DNA from: Nocardia sp. BMG51109
Lineage (GTDB): Bacteria; Actinomycetota; Actinomycetes; Mycobacteriales; Mycobacteriaceae
Assembly: GCF_000526215.1 (NCBI RefSeq)
Contig: NZ_JAFQ01000004.1
Location: 1,240,001-1,304,000 of the forward strand
Direction: 5' to 3'
DNA length: 64,000 nucleotides
Shown here: positions 43,332-51,992 of the stretch, in pieces
Layout of the letters: each line of letters starts with the position of its first letter
Numbering within the stretch: position 1 is the stretch's first letter
Notes under the pieces: model-generated
Database searches by the model: none
Seen by the model: the letters and a program-made list of their open reading frames with translations, nothing else
Told to the model about the DNA's origin: nothing
Position numbers and translations under genes: made by a program

Positions 43332-43919
43332 GTGCCGGTGCTGACCGACGGCCGCGGGGTGGTGCTACGTGGCCATCGACTCGGCGATCTGACCGCGATT
43401 GTGGAGCAGTGTTCCGACCCGGACATGGTCCGCTTCACGACAGTGCCGCGCCCGTACGGAATACAGGACGGCCGTGAGTTTCTGCGATACGCCCGGACCG
43501 CGTGGGAGCAGCAGGCACCCACGTCGACGCGGATCTGGGCTATCACGACCGAAGTCGCCGGAGTCGAACACTTCGCCGGGACCATCGACTACCGTCCGAC
43601 CGGCCACGGCACGGCCATTGTGGGCTACGGACTCCACCCTGCTCATCGAGGGCGCGGTCTCATGTCGACTGCTCTGGGACTGGTCATAACCTGGGCGTTC
43701 GAGCACGACTGTCAGGAACTGTTCCAGTGGCAGGCCGTGGTCGGCAACTGGGCTTCGGCGAAAACGGCATGGCGACACGGATTTCGCCTGGAAGGCTGGG
43801 TTCGTGGGCTGTGCGTGCAACCGGACGGCGGCGTGTTCGACGGATGGATTGCCACACTGCATCGTGACGATCCACGCACCCCATGCCAGCCGTGGCCTTG
43901 GGTGGTTGAACCTCGATAA
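43332..43919 (+). CDS. GNAT-family N-acetyltransferase
   Basis: About 195 residues of the RimJ/RimL type: VVLRGHRLGDLTAIVEQCSDPDMVRFTTVP, then the acetyl-CoA pyrophosphate loop region AIVGYGLHPAHRGRGLMSTALGLVITWAF (R-G-x-G as RGRGL) and FQWQAVVGNWASAKTAWRHGFRLEG. GTG 43332 is preferred (GGGGA at 8 bases; matches usual starts), with ATG 43311 as alternative. The acceptor is unknown. Confidence 0.85.
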   Translation: MPVLTDGRGVVLRGHRLGDLTAIVEQCSDPDMVRFTTVPRPYGIQDGREFLRYARTAWEQQAPTSTRIWAITTEVAGVEHFAGTIDYRPTGHGTAIVGYGLHPAHRGRGLMSTALGLVITWAFEHDCQELFQWQAVVGNWASAKTAWRHGFRLEGWVRGLCVQPDGGVFDGWIATLHRDDPRTPCQPWPWVVEPR

Positions 43920-43944
43920 CGCCGGCGCGGACGCGGTTTGCGGT

Positions 43945-44748
43945 TCATGAGCGTGTCGCGATAAGGGCTTCGGTTCGGATGTTTCCCGGGAAGACCCCGG
44001 AGGGGAATTGTTCGGTCAGGGCGTCGCGAAGTTCTCGTTCGAACGCGGCGCGTTGTTCTTCACTGTCGAACTGGGCGGGCGCAGAGAAGGAATAGGAGAA
44101 CTGGAGCCCTACGAGCGAGTCGAGATCTCGTTCGAGCTTCCAGGTCCATCCGACGGTCTCGACGTTGGAGAAGGGGGAACGGTGTAGTACGTCTGCGTGG
44201 CCCTCTTCGGGGTGGCTGTAGGTGCTGGAGCCGGCACGTCGGTCCGGGCCCAGGTACTTCGTGCGGATGGCAGTGATGGTGTCGTTCCAGGACGGCGGGG
44301 TCTGGGTCTCGGGTTTACCACCGCTGGCGATCACGACGGCCCCGGCGGGCAGGATGAGCCGGTCCAGAACCCGGAGGACGGCGTCGCGATCCATCCAGTG
44401 GAACGCGGCGCCCATTGTGGCCAGCGTCAGATCCGGAAGATCAAGCTCGGACAATCGGTAGGAGTCGCCCACGAGCCACTCGATATTGTCGATCTCGCGT
44501 TCTTCGGCCAAGCGTCCGCCTTCGGTGAGCATGCTCGGCTCGGGGTCAATGGCCAGGACGCGGCCGACATGGGGCGCTAGGGGCAAGGCGATTTGGCCTG
44601 TGCCACAACCCAAGTCGAGTATCTGTTGGGTGCCGTCGAGCGCGAAGCGCGCGACGAGACGATCGAAGAACTCCGGCGGGTATCCCGAGCGGTATCGCGC
44701 GTAGTAGGGAGCGGTCGAGCGGAACAGTTCGTCCGGGTTGTAGCGCAC
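43945..44748 (-). CDS. Class I SAM-dependent methyltransferase
   Basis: A 267-residue methyltransferase from GTG 44748. Motif I ILDLGCGTGQIALPLAP near residue 43, motif II VLAIDPEPSML, DLTLATMGAAFHWMDRDAVLRVLDRLILPAGAVVIASG for motifs IV-VI. The first line (FRSTAPYYARYRSGYPPEFFDRL) is typical of the actinobacterial UbiE-like group acting on small molecules. No neighbour hints at the substrate. Confidence 0.88.
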   Translation of the reverse strand: MRYNPDELFRSTAPYYARYRSGYPPEFFDRLVARFALDGTQQILDLGCGTGQIALPLAPHVGRVLAIDPEPSMLTEGGRLAEEREIDNIEWLVGDSYRLSELDLPDLTLATMGAAFHWMDRDAVLRVLDRLILPAGAVVIASGGKPETQTPPSWNDTITAIRTKYLGPDRRAGSSTYSHPEEGHADVLHRSPFSNVETVGWTWKLERDLDSLVGLQFSYSFSAPAQFDSEEQRAAFERELRDALTEQFPSGVFPGNIRTEALIATRS

Positions 44749-45362
44749 TAGGTGACCTCGTTATGTGTTCGACGATGGGCAGTGGAACGTGGCGAGCAGG
44801 AGCCGGGTGATCGTGATACTTCAAGGGGCGCGGAGCTGCCGCAACGACTCTCGAGCCTGAGCGAAGCGTTGCCTCGCAGTACCCCGCGGGTTTCGTCAGC
44901 TTTTGGTCGGCGTCGGTTATTCGTTGGTACCGCGGTGGTCATGGTTGCCATGTTTCGGCTTCGTGTCGAGTCCACCACTGCCGCAGCGGTTCGGCTCCGC
45001 GCCCCTTGGCCACGGATCCGTCCGAGTTTCGATCGGTGGCGCCCAGGAGTTGGCGTTGGATATCGCTCAAATCGGTGCGGTCGAGCAGTTCAGGAGCGGG
45101 ATCGTCGACGGGGGCGAGCCATCGGTAGCCGTACTGGATCATGATCGCGATGCGTGGGTGTCCGGAGGTGTTGATTCCCCCGGCGTGCCAGGTTCGGTTT
45201 TCGAACACGATGGCGTCCAGGCCGGCTTGTCGACCGGCGGGGTGACAGCTCGGGCGACGTCGATGGAGACGGCATCCTATATCGGCAGCTAAAGGCGTCC
45301 GACATACGCTGCAACACCGAATGTTGTCACCAGGCGATGGTCCAATGGGATGAGGAGGCCTC
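44749..45362. other. Spacer with a gene fragment
   Basis: 614 bp upstream of the methyltransferase and before the HNH gene. It contains only the PhyH-like fragment (44939-45247, minus). The last bases carry the AGGAGG of the HNH gene. Confidence 0.55.
44939..45247 (-). pseudogene. C-terminal fragment of a phytanoyl-CoA dioxygenase-like gene
   Basis: Encodes LDAIVFENRTWHAGGINTSG, HPRIAIMIQYGYRWLAPVDD and LLGATDRNSDGSVAKGRG: the distal His and Arg region of the Fe(II)/2-oxoglutarate PhyH fold and its C-terminal tail. The N-terminal HxD part is missing and the upstream sequence is unrelated, so it is a 5'-truncated pseudogene. Confidence 0.65.
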
Positions 45363-47126
45363 ATGCTCATTAAGTGCGCTGATTGCGACGCGATGTTCGA
45401 CCCTCGGCCATCAGGGCGCGGGCCGAGCCGTCAGCGGTGCGAGGAACACGTCAAGCTCCGTAAGGCGGAGTTGATCCGGGCTCGCGACGCCCTCAATCGC
45501 GCCAAAGAGTGGGGGGTTGCGACGGAACTTGTCATCGCGCGAGAGGTATTCGAGCGGGACGGCTGGATATGCCACCTGTGCGGCGGGCTAATCCCGGAGC
45601 CTTTGCGTACAACCCGAGTTCTCGGCGGCAAGCATGATCCACTGTCCCCGGTAGCCGATCATGTGATTCCGCTATCCAAAGGCGGCCCTCACACGATGGA
45701 AAATTGTCGTGCGGCTCATTGGACATGTAATGCTCGCAAATTCAACATGGAGCGAGAACCCGAGAGCAGCGCGGGGCCGCCCGCTGACAGACCTGCGCGG
45801 CAGGTTTGGGAGGGCGGTCGGGAGTGCAAGCTCGACGGGTGCCCGCGTCCAGTCGCAGGGCACAGGCTGTGCCAGGCGCACCTCCGGCGCTTGAAGAAAT
45901 ACGGTGACTCAAACAAAGTCAAATGCGGTTGTGGGTGCGGTGAACTGATAACCGTCGCGGCGAGCGTCGCCGTCGCTGTCGTTGATCTCGATGGCCACGG
46001 TGTCATGAGCGGCGTTGCGGTTTCTCCGGCGGTGAAGCTAAGGAACGGACTGGTTCCCCAGCCGGTCTCCCAGCGAGGCAAGAATTTTCACGGATTGACG
46101 GGCGATTGCCAAGTATGGACCGGTTCAAAGAACAAGATCGGGTACGGCCGCATGTATGTGAAGGTGCCGGGCCAGAAGCGTAGGGGACGTGTCGTCCAAG
46201 TTCACCGTCTCGCCTATGAGCTTGCCAATGGCGAGGGTTCAGTCCTCAATCTGACGATTGACCACTTGTGCGGCGTCCCATTGTGCTGCAATCCGCGTCA
46301 TCTCGAAGCGGTGACGATCGGCGAGAACCTGCGGCGAGCTGCCGTCGTGATACTTGCTTGCCCACAAGGGCATCCCTACAATGATGAGAACACGGACTAC
46401 AGTCCCGACGAGCATCGGCGTTGCCGTCAATGTAACACGGACCGATATCACGTCGAAAACCATGGGCACGAATTTGTCGCTGACCCCGAGAATGCCAGCG
46501 ACCTGCGTCGACGGTGCCTAATCTGTCGGCAACGCGAGGAATCGACGCCCCAATTCTGCCCACAGGGACATGAATACACGCCCGAGAACAAGCGAATCGG
46601 CACGGATGGCAAACGATATTGCCAGCAATGCATTTGGGACCGGACACACCTCCCGCAATTTGGGCACTCATTTGTGCCAGACCTGGACGGCCCGGTCAAG
46701 AAACGGCGTTGCCTCACCTGTCGCAAGTTGAACCCGCCTCCAACGCATTGCGTCAACGGTCACAAATTTACCAAGGCGACAACGGAGTACACCGCAAAAG
46801 GGTGGCGCAATTGCGTGCTGTGCCGCCTCAACGCCGACCACGTTCCGAAGCATGGGCACGGGTATGTGATCGACGCGAGCAATCCGACGACGGTTCGCCG
46901 GTGTCGCGTGTGTTTCCAAGCGAAACATGCAGAGGCGAAGTTCTGTCCGTATGGTCATGAGTTCACACCCGAGAATACGAGACTCAAGAATGGGTGGCGG
47001 AACTGTCGAGCATGTGAACGCAATAGAGGGCACCGCAAGTTATTTGACCACGATTTCGTTGTCGACCCAAATAGCGGCAAACAAACACGCTGTCTGACTT
47101 GCACCCAAGCCCGCACGGCCCGCTAG
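45363..47126 (+). CDS. Double HNH protein with a C-terminal array of zinc ribbons
   Basis: A 587-residue protein, AGGAGG before ATG 45363. Residues 60-130 form an HNH nuclease (CHLCGGLIPEP, VADHVIPLSKGGPHTMENCRAAHWTCNARK). A second HNH lies near 240-325 (CQVWTGSKNKIGYGRMYVKV, VHRLAYELANGEGS, LTIDHLCGVPLCCNPRHLEAV). From 330 to the end two small Cys/His modules alternate four times: CxxGH-(Y/F)xxxxNT...CxxC, and HxFVxDP...RRCLxC. HNH proteins nick or cut DNA; such ribbon arrays are seen in phage-like nucleases. It is probably a homing-type or phage-derived endonuclease. The catalytic histidines are present. Confidence 0.85.
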   Translation: MLIKCADCDAMFDPRPSGRGPSRQRCEEHVKLRKAELIRARDALNRAKEWGVATELVIAREVFERDGWICHLCGGLIPEPLRTTRVLGGKHDPLSPVADHVIPLSKGGPHTMENCRAAHWTCNARKFNMEREPESSAGPPADRPARQVWEGGRECKLDGCPRPVAGHRLCQAHLRRLKKYGDSNKVKCGCGCGELITVAASVAVAVVDLDGHGVMSGVAVSPAVKLRNGLVPQPVSQRGKNFHGLTGDCQVWTGSKNKIGYGRMYVKVPGQKRRGRVVQVHRLAYELANGEGSVLNLTIDHLCGVPLCCNPRHLEAVTIGENLRRAAVVILACPQGHPYNDENTDYSPDEHRRCRQCNTDRYHVENHGHEFVADPENASDLRRRCLICRQREESTPQFCPQGHEYTPENKRIGTDGKRYCQQCIWDRTHLPQFGHSFVPDLDGPVKKRRCLTCRKLNPPPTHCVNGHKFTKATTEYTAKGWRNCVLCRLNADHVPKHGHGYVIDASNPTTVRRCRVCFQAKHAEAKFCPYGHEFTPENTRLKNGWRNCRACERNRGHRKLFDHDFVVDPNSGKQTRCLTCTQARTAR

Positions 47127-47544
47127 TACTCCAGCCGGACATTTGATCATTGATGCTGCTGGTCAGCGGGCTGGACGTGGAGCGGCCACCGCATGATCAT
47201 GATGATCATGTCGTGTTTGTGTGTGACACAACTGAATTGGCGGTGGCAGCGGCTGCCATCGTAGACCCTGATCGGTGGCAGCGGGAGTTCGAAGGGCTGA
47301 CCGGCGCGTGGGTGCCCGGTTCGCGCGGGTGGAGACCCGCGCGGCCGGGGCGAGGTTGCTCTTCATCGAACGGGCACACCGGTACGCAAGATAGCCGAGA
47401 AATACAACGTCAACCTTCGCAGCTTCAAACGCCTCCTACGAGCCAATGGCGTACGCCGCTGGAACCACGAAGACGCCTCGTAGACAGTCACGCCAGATCG
47501 GCAAGCCGTGTTCGTTAGGCCGCCGATTGGGTACGGTCTTGCTC
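47127..47544. other. Spacer with possible transposase remnant
   Basis: 418 bp without an intact gene. Around 47255-47350 frames read DPDRWQREFEGLTG and RFARVETR, resembling the start of IS701-like transposases, with frame changes between them. Around 47370-47480 a frame reads VRKIAEKYNVNLRSFKRLLR, a helix-turn-helix-like piece. ATGATCATGATGATCAT near 47190 is a curious small palindrome. Confidence 0.4.
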
Positions 47545-48261
47545 ATGGCTGCTGAGCATCCGACCATCTTGGCGACTTCCATGGGGTTCAACCGTGCGCG
47601 CAACCCGTGGGAACCGTCGCCGGTTTTCCGCTTCGCCTGTGAGTTGGCCGGTGATCCATCGCGGCCGAAGTTGTGTTTTATATCGACAGGTACTGGAGAT
47701 AAACAGGCCAATATTGACGCCTTCTACGACGCATTTGCTAATAGCAGCGTGGACACAAGTCACCTTTCTCTATTCGATAAACCGAACGTGCCGGACATAG
47801 CCGCGCACCTACACGGGCAAGATGTGATCTGGGTCGATCGGGGCAGTGTAGTAAATCTGTTGGCGGTCTGGCGTGCTCATGGCCTGGATAAGGTCCTTCA
47901 GGATTGCTGGCAAAAAGGTGTCGTTCTGGGCGGCGAGTCGGCGGGGTCGGTGTGTTGGTTCAACAGTGGTACTACGGATTCATTCGGTGACATACGGCCG
48001 TTCACCGACGGGCTTGGGTTTCTACCTTTCGCCAGCGCCGTGCATTACGGCGACCGTCGGGAGCACTTCCGGGAATGTGTTATGTCTGGAGCATTGCCGG
48101 ACGGCTATGCCACCGACGCGGGTGCGGGATTGCACTTTTCCGGTACCGAATATGTGGCTGCGATCAGCGACCGAAAGAGCGCCGGAGCCTACAGAATTAC
48201 ACGCCAGGCGGACGGCACCGTTACAGAGGAGGCCCTGGACGTTATTCGCCTCAAGCGGTAG
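47545..48261 (+). CDS. Peptidase E-like (S51) serine peptidase
   Basis: A 238-residue class I glutamine-amidotransferase-fold peptidase. The nucleophile elbow GVVLGGESAGSVCWF has the catalytic Ser of S51 enzymes; SAVHYGDRREHFRECV and the preceding GLGFLPFA are family blocks carrying the His. The usual glycine-rich WVGGGNT loop is altered to WVDRGSVVNLLAVW, which may change substrate choice. Peptidase E cleaves Asp-X dipeptides; related enzymes process cyanophycin. ATG 47545. Its 3' end overlaps the convergent XRE gene by 11 bp. Confidence 0.8.
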   Translation: MAAEHPTILATSMGFNRARNPWEPSPVFRFACELAGDPSRPKLCFISTGTGDKQANIDAFYDAFANSSVDTSHLSLFDKPNVPDIAAHLHGQDVIWVDRGSVVNLLAVWRAHGLDKVLQDCWQKGVVLGGESAGSVCWFNSGTTDSFGDIRPFTDGLGFLPFASAVHYGDRREHFRECVMSGALPDGYATDAGAGLHFSGTEYVAAISDRKSAGAYRITRQADGTVTEEALDVIRLKR

Positions 48262-49534
48262 ACATGAGACGCCGAATAACGGCTTTGACATCCTCACGGC
48301 CGTGCCATTGCCGAAGGACAGGCAACGCTCGGCGTAGTTCGCTGCGTGCTGACAGCGACCCTATACGGTCGATATCGTCCAAGGCAGTGAGAGACAGCTG
48401 CGCGGCCTCATAAGGTTGGCCGGCATTGGCAAAGGCGCGGACGAGCTTGGCGCGCGTAATAGTCGCGGTGCGAACCGATGAGGCCGACAGCGACGCTAGA
48501 CGCGGTTGAAGAATCGGCACAACACGTTGGCCTCGACCAAGATAGATATCGCACGTGGTGCGAAATATGGTGAACAGGTCATCATCGACCACGCTGCGTT
48601 GACCAAGTAGCGCGTCGCCTTCGCGTACGGGCTTTTCAAGCAATTTCATGGCGCGGTCAAGCGCTCGGTTACTGGCGTTTTCGTCGCCAGCCAACGCGTA
48701 CCCGAAGGCCATCTGTTTCACAGCCAATCCCTGAATACGGGGCGATGCGCCACTCATACTCAAGACAACGCTAGCGTTGTCCACCGCCCGGTAACCGTCG
48801 CTGGCGAAGCTAATGGCGACCATTGAACGGCGCACGAAACCATAGGCGGAAATATCATGCCAGTCGGCGGCTTGGCCCCACTGACTAGCGCGGTCAATCC
48901 AATACATCGCGGCTGTAACGTCTCCGGCTTCCTCACTGAGCCAACTCAACGATTCGGCGTATCGGGCTTGCATCCGGGTAAATGCCTGCCGCGTGTGGCC
49001 GGTGGTGCGGCGGCGTAGTCCATCCAGAATCGCTACGTTGCCCGTCAAACCGTCGATAAGGCTGGATGGTGGCAAGCTGCGGGCGGCGACTTGGAATCCG
49101 GCGTAGGCATCCTCAAAGGACTCCAGGGTGTCATCACCGAGCGGAATAGTTTCGAGCGCCTTTTCGAACTTGGCCAGCAGTTGCCCTGCGGCAATCCCGA
49201 CGCCCAATGAGGCCAGCAGCTCCCGCCGTGACAGTGGCATCGAAACACCTCCTTCGGGCAGCTCCACAATGAGCGTGTCACTCTGCGATACCCCGCCAGC
49301 GCGACCGTTGACGCCATGGTCGGTGCCGCGCATCAGAGCGGCGATGACACCCCCGGTGCGGTAGATGTCGTCCAGCTCGGCGGCCAGCCACGGGTGCAGC
49401 TGACGACGGCCGGACTCTACATAGGACACCAGAGACTCCGCGCACCCCGCTTGGCGCGCGACCACCGCCAACGTCAAGCGTCGGGACTTCCGCAGATCAC
49501 GCAGCACCGCCCCAAGCTCGGCGTTGTTGGGCAT
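48251..49534 (-). CDS. XRE-family regulator with a helical-repeat domain
   Basis: A 427-residue regulator. HTH at residues 1-60 (LGAVLRDLRKSRRLTLAVVARQAGCAESLVSYVESGRRQLHPWLAAELDDIY). A twin-Arg-like stretch SRRELLASLGVGIAAGQLL at about 95-115 sits before a TPR-like helical body (ARYAESLSWLSEEAGDVTAAMYWIDRAS, ALAGDENASNRALDRAMKLL, ARAFANAGQPYEAAQLSLTALDDI). This form of regulator is common beside actinobacterial peptide and secondary-metabolite clusters. It is divergent from the epimerase gene and may control the cluster to its right. Confidence 0.85.
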   Translation of the reverse strand: MPNNAELGAVLRDLRKSRRLTLAVVARQAGCAESLVSYVESGRRQLHPWLAAELDDIYRTGGVIAALMRGTDHGVNGRAGGVSQSDTLIVELPEGGVSMPLSRRELLASLGVGIAAGQLLAKFEKALETIPLGDDTLESFEDAYAGFQVAARSLPPSSLIDGLTGNVAILDGLRRRTTGHTRQAFTRMQARYAESLSWLSEEAGDVTAAMYWIDRASQWGQAADWHDISAYGFVRRSMVAISFASDGYRAVDNASVVLSMSGASPRIQGLAVKQMAFGYALAGDENASNRALDRAMKLLEKPVREGDALLGQRSVVDDDLFTIFRTTCDIYLGRGQRVVPILQPRLASLSASSVRTATITRAKLVRAFANAGQPYEAAQLSLTALDDIDRIGSLSARSELRRALPVLRQWHGREDVKAVIRRLMSTA

Positions 49535-49704
49535 GGCCGTCACCTCTTGACAGTTCTTCACAAACGCGCCGGATTGATCGACTCCAACCAGTCAAACACA
49601 CAAAACTACAGGTGAGACACCTAGCGCCGGAAGCGGTTACGGACGTGCCCGCGATGCGAAGAACGCTCGATGGGCTTCACCAGCTCGACACTCAGGAGGG
49701 AACC

Positions 49705-50715
49705 GTGGGCAGTTTTGATTCGGGACTTTTGGGGGCTGATCGGCGGTCCGGTCGAACGGTGCTTGTCACGGGGGCGGCCGGTCTGGTCGGGGTGCCAGTC
49801 GTGCGCTGTCTGCTCCGTGACGGGTTCCGGGTTGTAGCGGTCGATGATGGCAGCGCCGGAACATTGGAGCGGTTGGCCGAGTTCAACGGCAACCCACGCG
49901 TGGCGGTCCAAGTATTGGATATTCGCCATCGGTCCATGGTGGCCGGTGTGGTCGCTGCGGAACTCCCGTGGGGCGTGGTGCATTTGGCCGCGCGGCATTT
50001 CATCCCAGACTGCGAACAGTTCCCGAGTGAGACGCTAGAGGTCAACGTAATGGGGACACAGCATCTCCTTGACGCGTGCGCGGAACATCCGCCGCAACAG
50101 TTCGTTTTCGCGTCCACCGCCGACGTGTATCCCGTTGCCGCACAACCGCATAGCGAGTATGACGCTGTTGACCCGGTCGGTGTTTATGGGGTGTCCAAGT
50201 TGTTGGGTGAGCGGTTGTTGCGCGACCAGGCGGACCGGCTGGAAGGCTGCACGATCGCGATTGCGCGCCTGTTCAACGTGTATGGGCCGGGTGATCCGCA
50301 TCCGCACCTGCTCCCGGAAGTGTTGCGGCAGCTTCGCAATGGTTCTGTTCTCCGGCTGGGTGATCTGGAGTCCGCCCGCGATTTCGTCTATGCCGAAGAC
50401 GCTGCCGCAGCTCTGATAGCACTGTTGCACGTCGGGGATTCGGGCGTTTTCAACGTCGGGACTGGAATCGCTGTGAGTGGGCGGGAACTGGTGCAAACGG
50501 TGGCGGCGGTGATCGGCCGTGAGGTCGAAATAGAACGGGATCATGGGCGTTTGCGTCGCCGGGTCCGGCCGAATCTGTGTGCCGTGCCGGACCGATTGCG
50601 GGAAGTAGTGCCGTGGTGGCCGCGAGTTCCGTTTGGTGATGGTATCCGGTACACGGTCGAAGCCGAATTCGACGGGGCCGCTAGCAGCGGAAAATACGCC
50701 GGGAGTGTGTCATGA
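49705..50715 (+). CDS. NAD-dependent epimerase/dehydratase (extended SDR)
   Basis: A 336-residue sugar-nucleotide-modifying SDR from GTG 49705 (AGGAGGG upstream). Rossmann motif VLVTGAAGLVGVPVVRCLLRDG, then ASTADVYP and the YxxxK catalytic pair in VYGVSKLLGERLL; RLFNVYGPGDPHPHLLPEVL and RDFVYAEDAAAALIALL are GalE-type blocks. It likely converts an NDP-hexose for the glycosyltransferase whose gene overlaps it (ATGA). It is the first gene of a four-gene run with the glycosyltransferase and two kinase-like genes. Confidence 0.9.
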   Translation: MGSFDSGLLGADRRSGRTVLVTGAAGLVGVPVVRCLLRDGFRVVAVDDGSAGTLERLAEFNGNPRVAVQVLDIRHRSMVAGVVAAELPWGVVHLAARHFIPDCEQFPSETLEVNVMGTQHLLDACAEHPPQQFVFASTADVYPVAAQPHSEYDAVDPVGVYGVSKLLGERLLRDQADRLEGCTIAIARLFNVYGPGDPHPHLLPEVLRQLRNGSVLRLGDLESARDFVYAEDAAAALIALLHVGDSGVFNVGTGIAVSGRELVQTVAAVIGREVEIERDHGRLRRRVRPNLCAVPDRLREVVPWWPRVPFGDGIRYTVEAEFDGAASSGKYAGSVS

Positions 50716-51986
50716 GTTCTTTTCCGGCGGTGGTTTTCCTGTTGGATACGCCGAACGTGTGGCGCGGCCGTGCGCTCGCGGGTACACCCGCGCGGGTGCT
50801 GGGTTTGGCCGAGCACAGTTACCGCGCCGGGGCGGCGGTGACGCTTGTTTTGTGTGATCGCGGGGCCGATTACGGCGCGGCCGAGGATTGGCCCTGTGAC
50901 GTGCTGTTGGTGCATCCGAACGATTTCTATTCGGATCGGCGACTGGCGCGAGTGTTGGAATCGGTGGCGGTGGCGGCCGATTTCGTGTCGATTTGCGAGG
51001 CCGAAGCGCTGTTAGCGGTAGGGCGTGAACTGTCGCATCGTATAGGCGCGCGGTTGGTCTATGACGTTCATGACGACGAAGCGGCTGTGGCGTCCAGCTT
51101 GGGTGAGCTACCGGCCACGGTGCGGCATTACGGGGCGGTCCAACGGGCCGCGCTGGAGGCGACTGACTACGTTTTCGTGTCCACCCGCCACGAAGCCGGG
51201 TTGGTGCGTGAGGCGGGGATCGACGCCGCGCGTGTGGCCATGTTGTCCAACGGGGCCGACCCGCAACAGCACACGTGGTGGGGATCGGCGGTGGACGCTG
51301 CCACGTTGGTGTTCGTGGGCAACCTGTACTACGAACCGAACGCCCGCGCGGTCGAGGCGATCCGTACGACGCTGTTGCCACCGCTGCGCGTCGAAGGGCT
51401 CGACATTCGGGTACGGGTGATCGGTCGAGGACCGGCGGACCTGACCATACCCACGGACCGATTGGAATTCACCGGCCGGGTGGACTCGATCAACGAAGCA
51501 CTTCGCGGCGCAACCTTGGCGCTGGCACCACTAACGGCGGGCTCGGGGGCGAAGATGAAAGTTCTTGATTACCTGGCCGCTGGTCTGCCGGTGCTGGGCA
51601 CCAGCGAGGCCGTGACAGGCCTGTCCACCGATCATCCCGGCGTCGTGGTGGAGGACGACCTGAGCGCGTGGCCGTCCGTGCTCGCGGCGCTGCTTCGGGA
51701 TCGCGTCGCGCTGAAAGACCTCGGCACCGACGGCCGCCTATCGGTGGAGCGGGAACTGTCGTGGCCGAACATTGGCTCCGACCTGCTGAGCAACGTGGGC
51801 ATATGGCTTGACCATCCTGCCCCGAAGCAGCCGAACGCACAGGGCGCCACGGATGTGCTCAGCGTGCCGCGATGGCTCGCGGAACACAGCGTCCACAACG
51901 CTCTCGGCAGCCCAGAATTCGCCCGCCAGGGACGGCCGATATGGCTTCGCCGCTCCGACGTACACACGCCAATGCCGGGGGCATGA
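50712..51986 (+). CDS. GT4-like glycosyltransferase
   Basis: A 424-residue GT-B glycosyltransferase. N-terminal acceptor half: RLVYDVHDDEAAVASSLG, VFVSTRHEAGLVREAGI. The C-terminal donor half starts ATLVFVGNLYYEPNARAVEAIRT and includes LEFTGRVDSINEALRGATLALAPLTAGSGAKMKVLDYLAAGLPVLGTSEAV (the E-x7-E-like and GSGAKMKVLDYLA donor-binding block). Coupled to the epimerase gene by ATGA. It may sugar-modify a peptide or phospho-peptide, given the RiPP genes nearby. Confidence 0.88.
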   Translation: MSSFPAVVFLLDTPNVWRGRALAGTPARVLGLAEHSYRAGAAVTLVLCDRGADYGAAEDWPCDVLLVHPNDFYSDRRLARVLESVAVAADFVSICEAEALLAVGRELSHRIGARLVYDVHDDEAAVASSLGELPATVRHYGAVQRAALEATDYVFVSTRHEAGLVREAGIDAARVAMLSNGADPQQHTWWGSAVDAATLVFVGNLYYEPNARAVEAIRTTLLPPLRVEGLDIRVRVIGRGPADLTIPTDRLEFTGRVDSINEALRGATLALAPLTAGSGAKMKVLDYLAAGLPVLGTSEAVTGLSTDHPGVVVEDDLSAWPSVLAALLRDRVALKDLGTDGRLSVERELSWPNIGSDLLSNVGIWLDHPAPKQPNAQGATDVLSVPRWLAEHSVHNALGSPEFARQGRPIWLRRSDVHTPMPGA

Positions 51987-51992
51987 GGGCCG

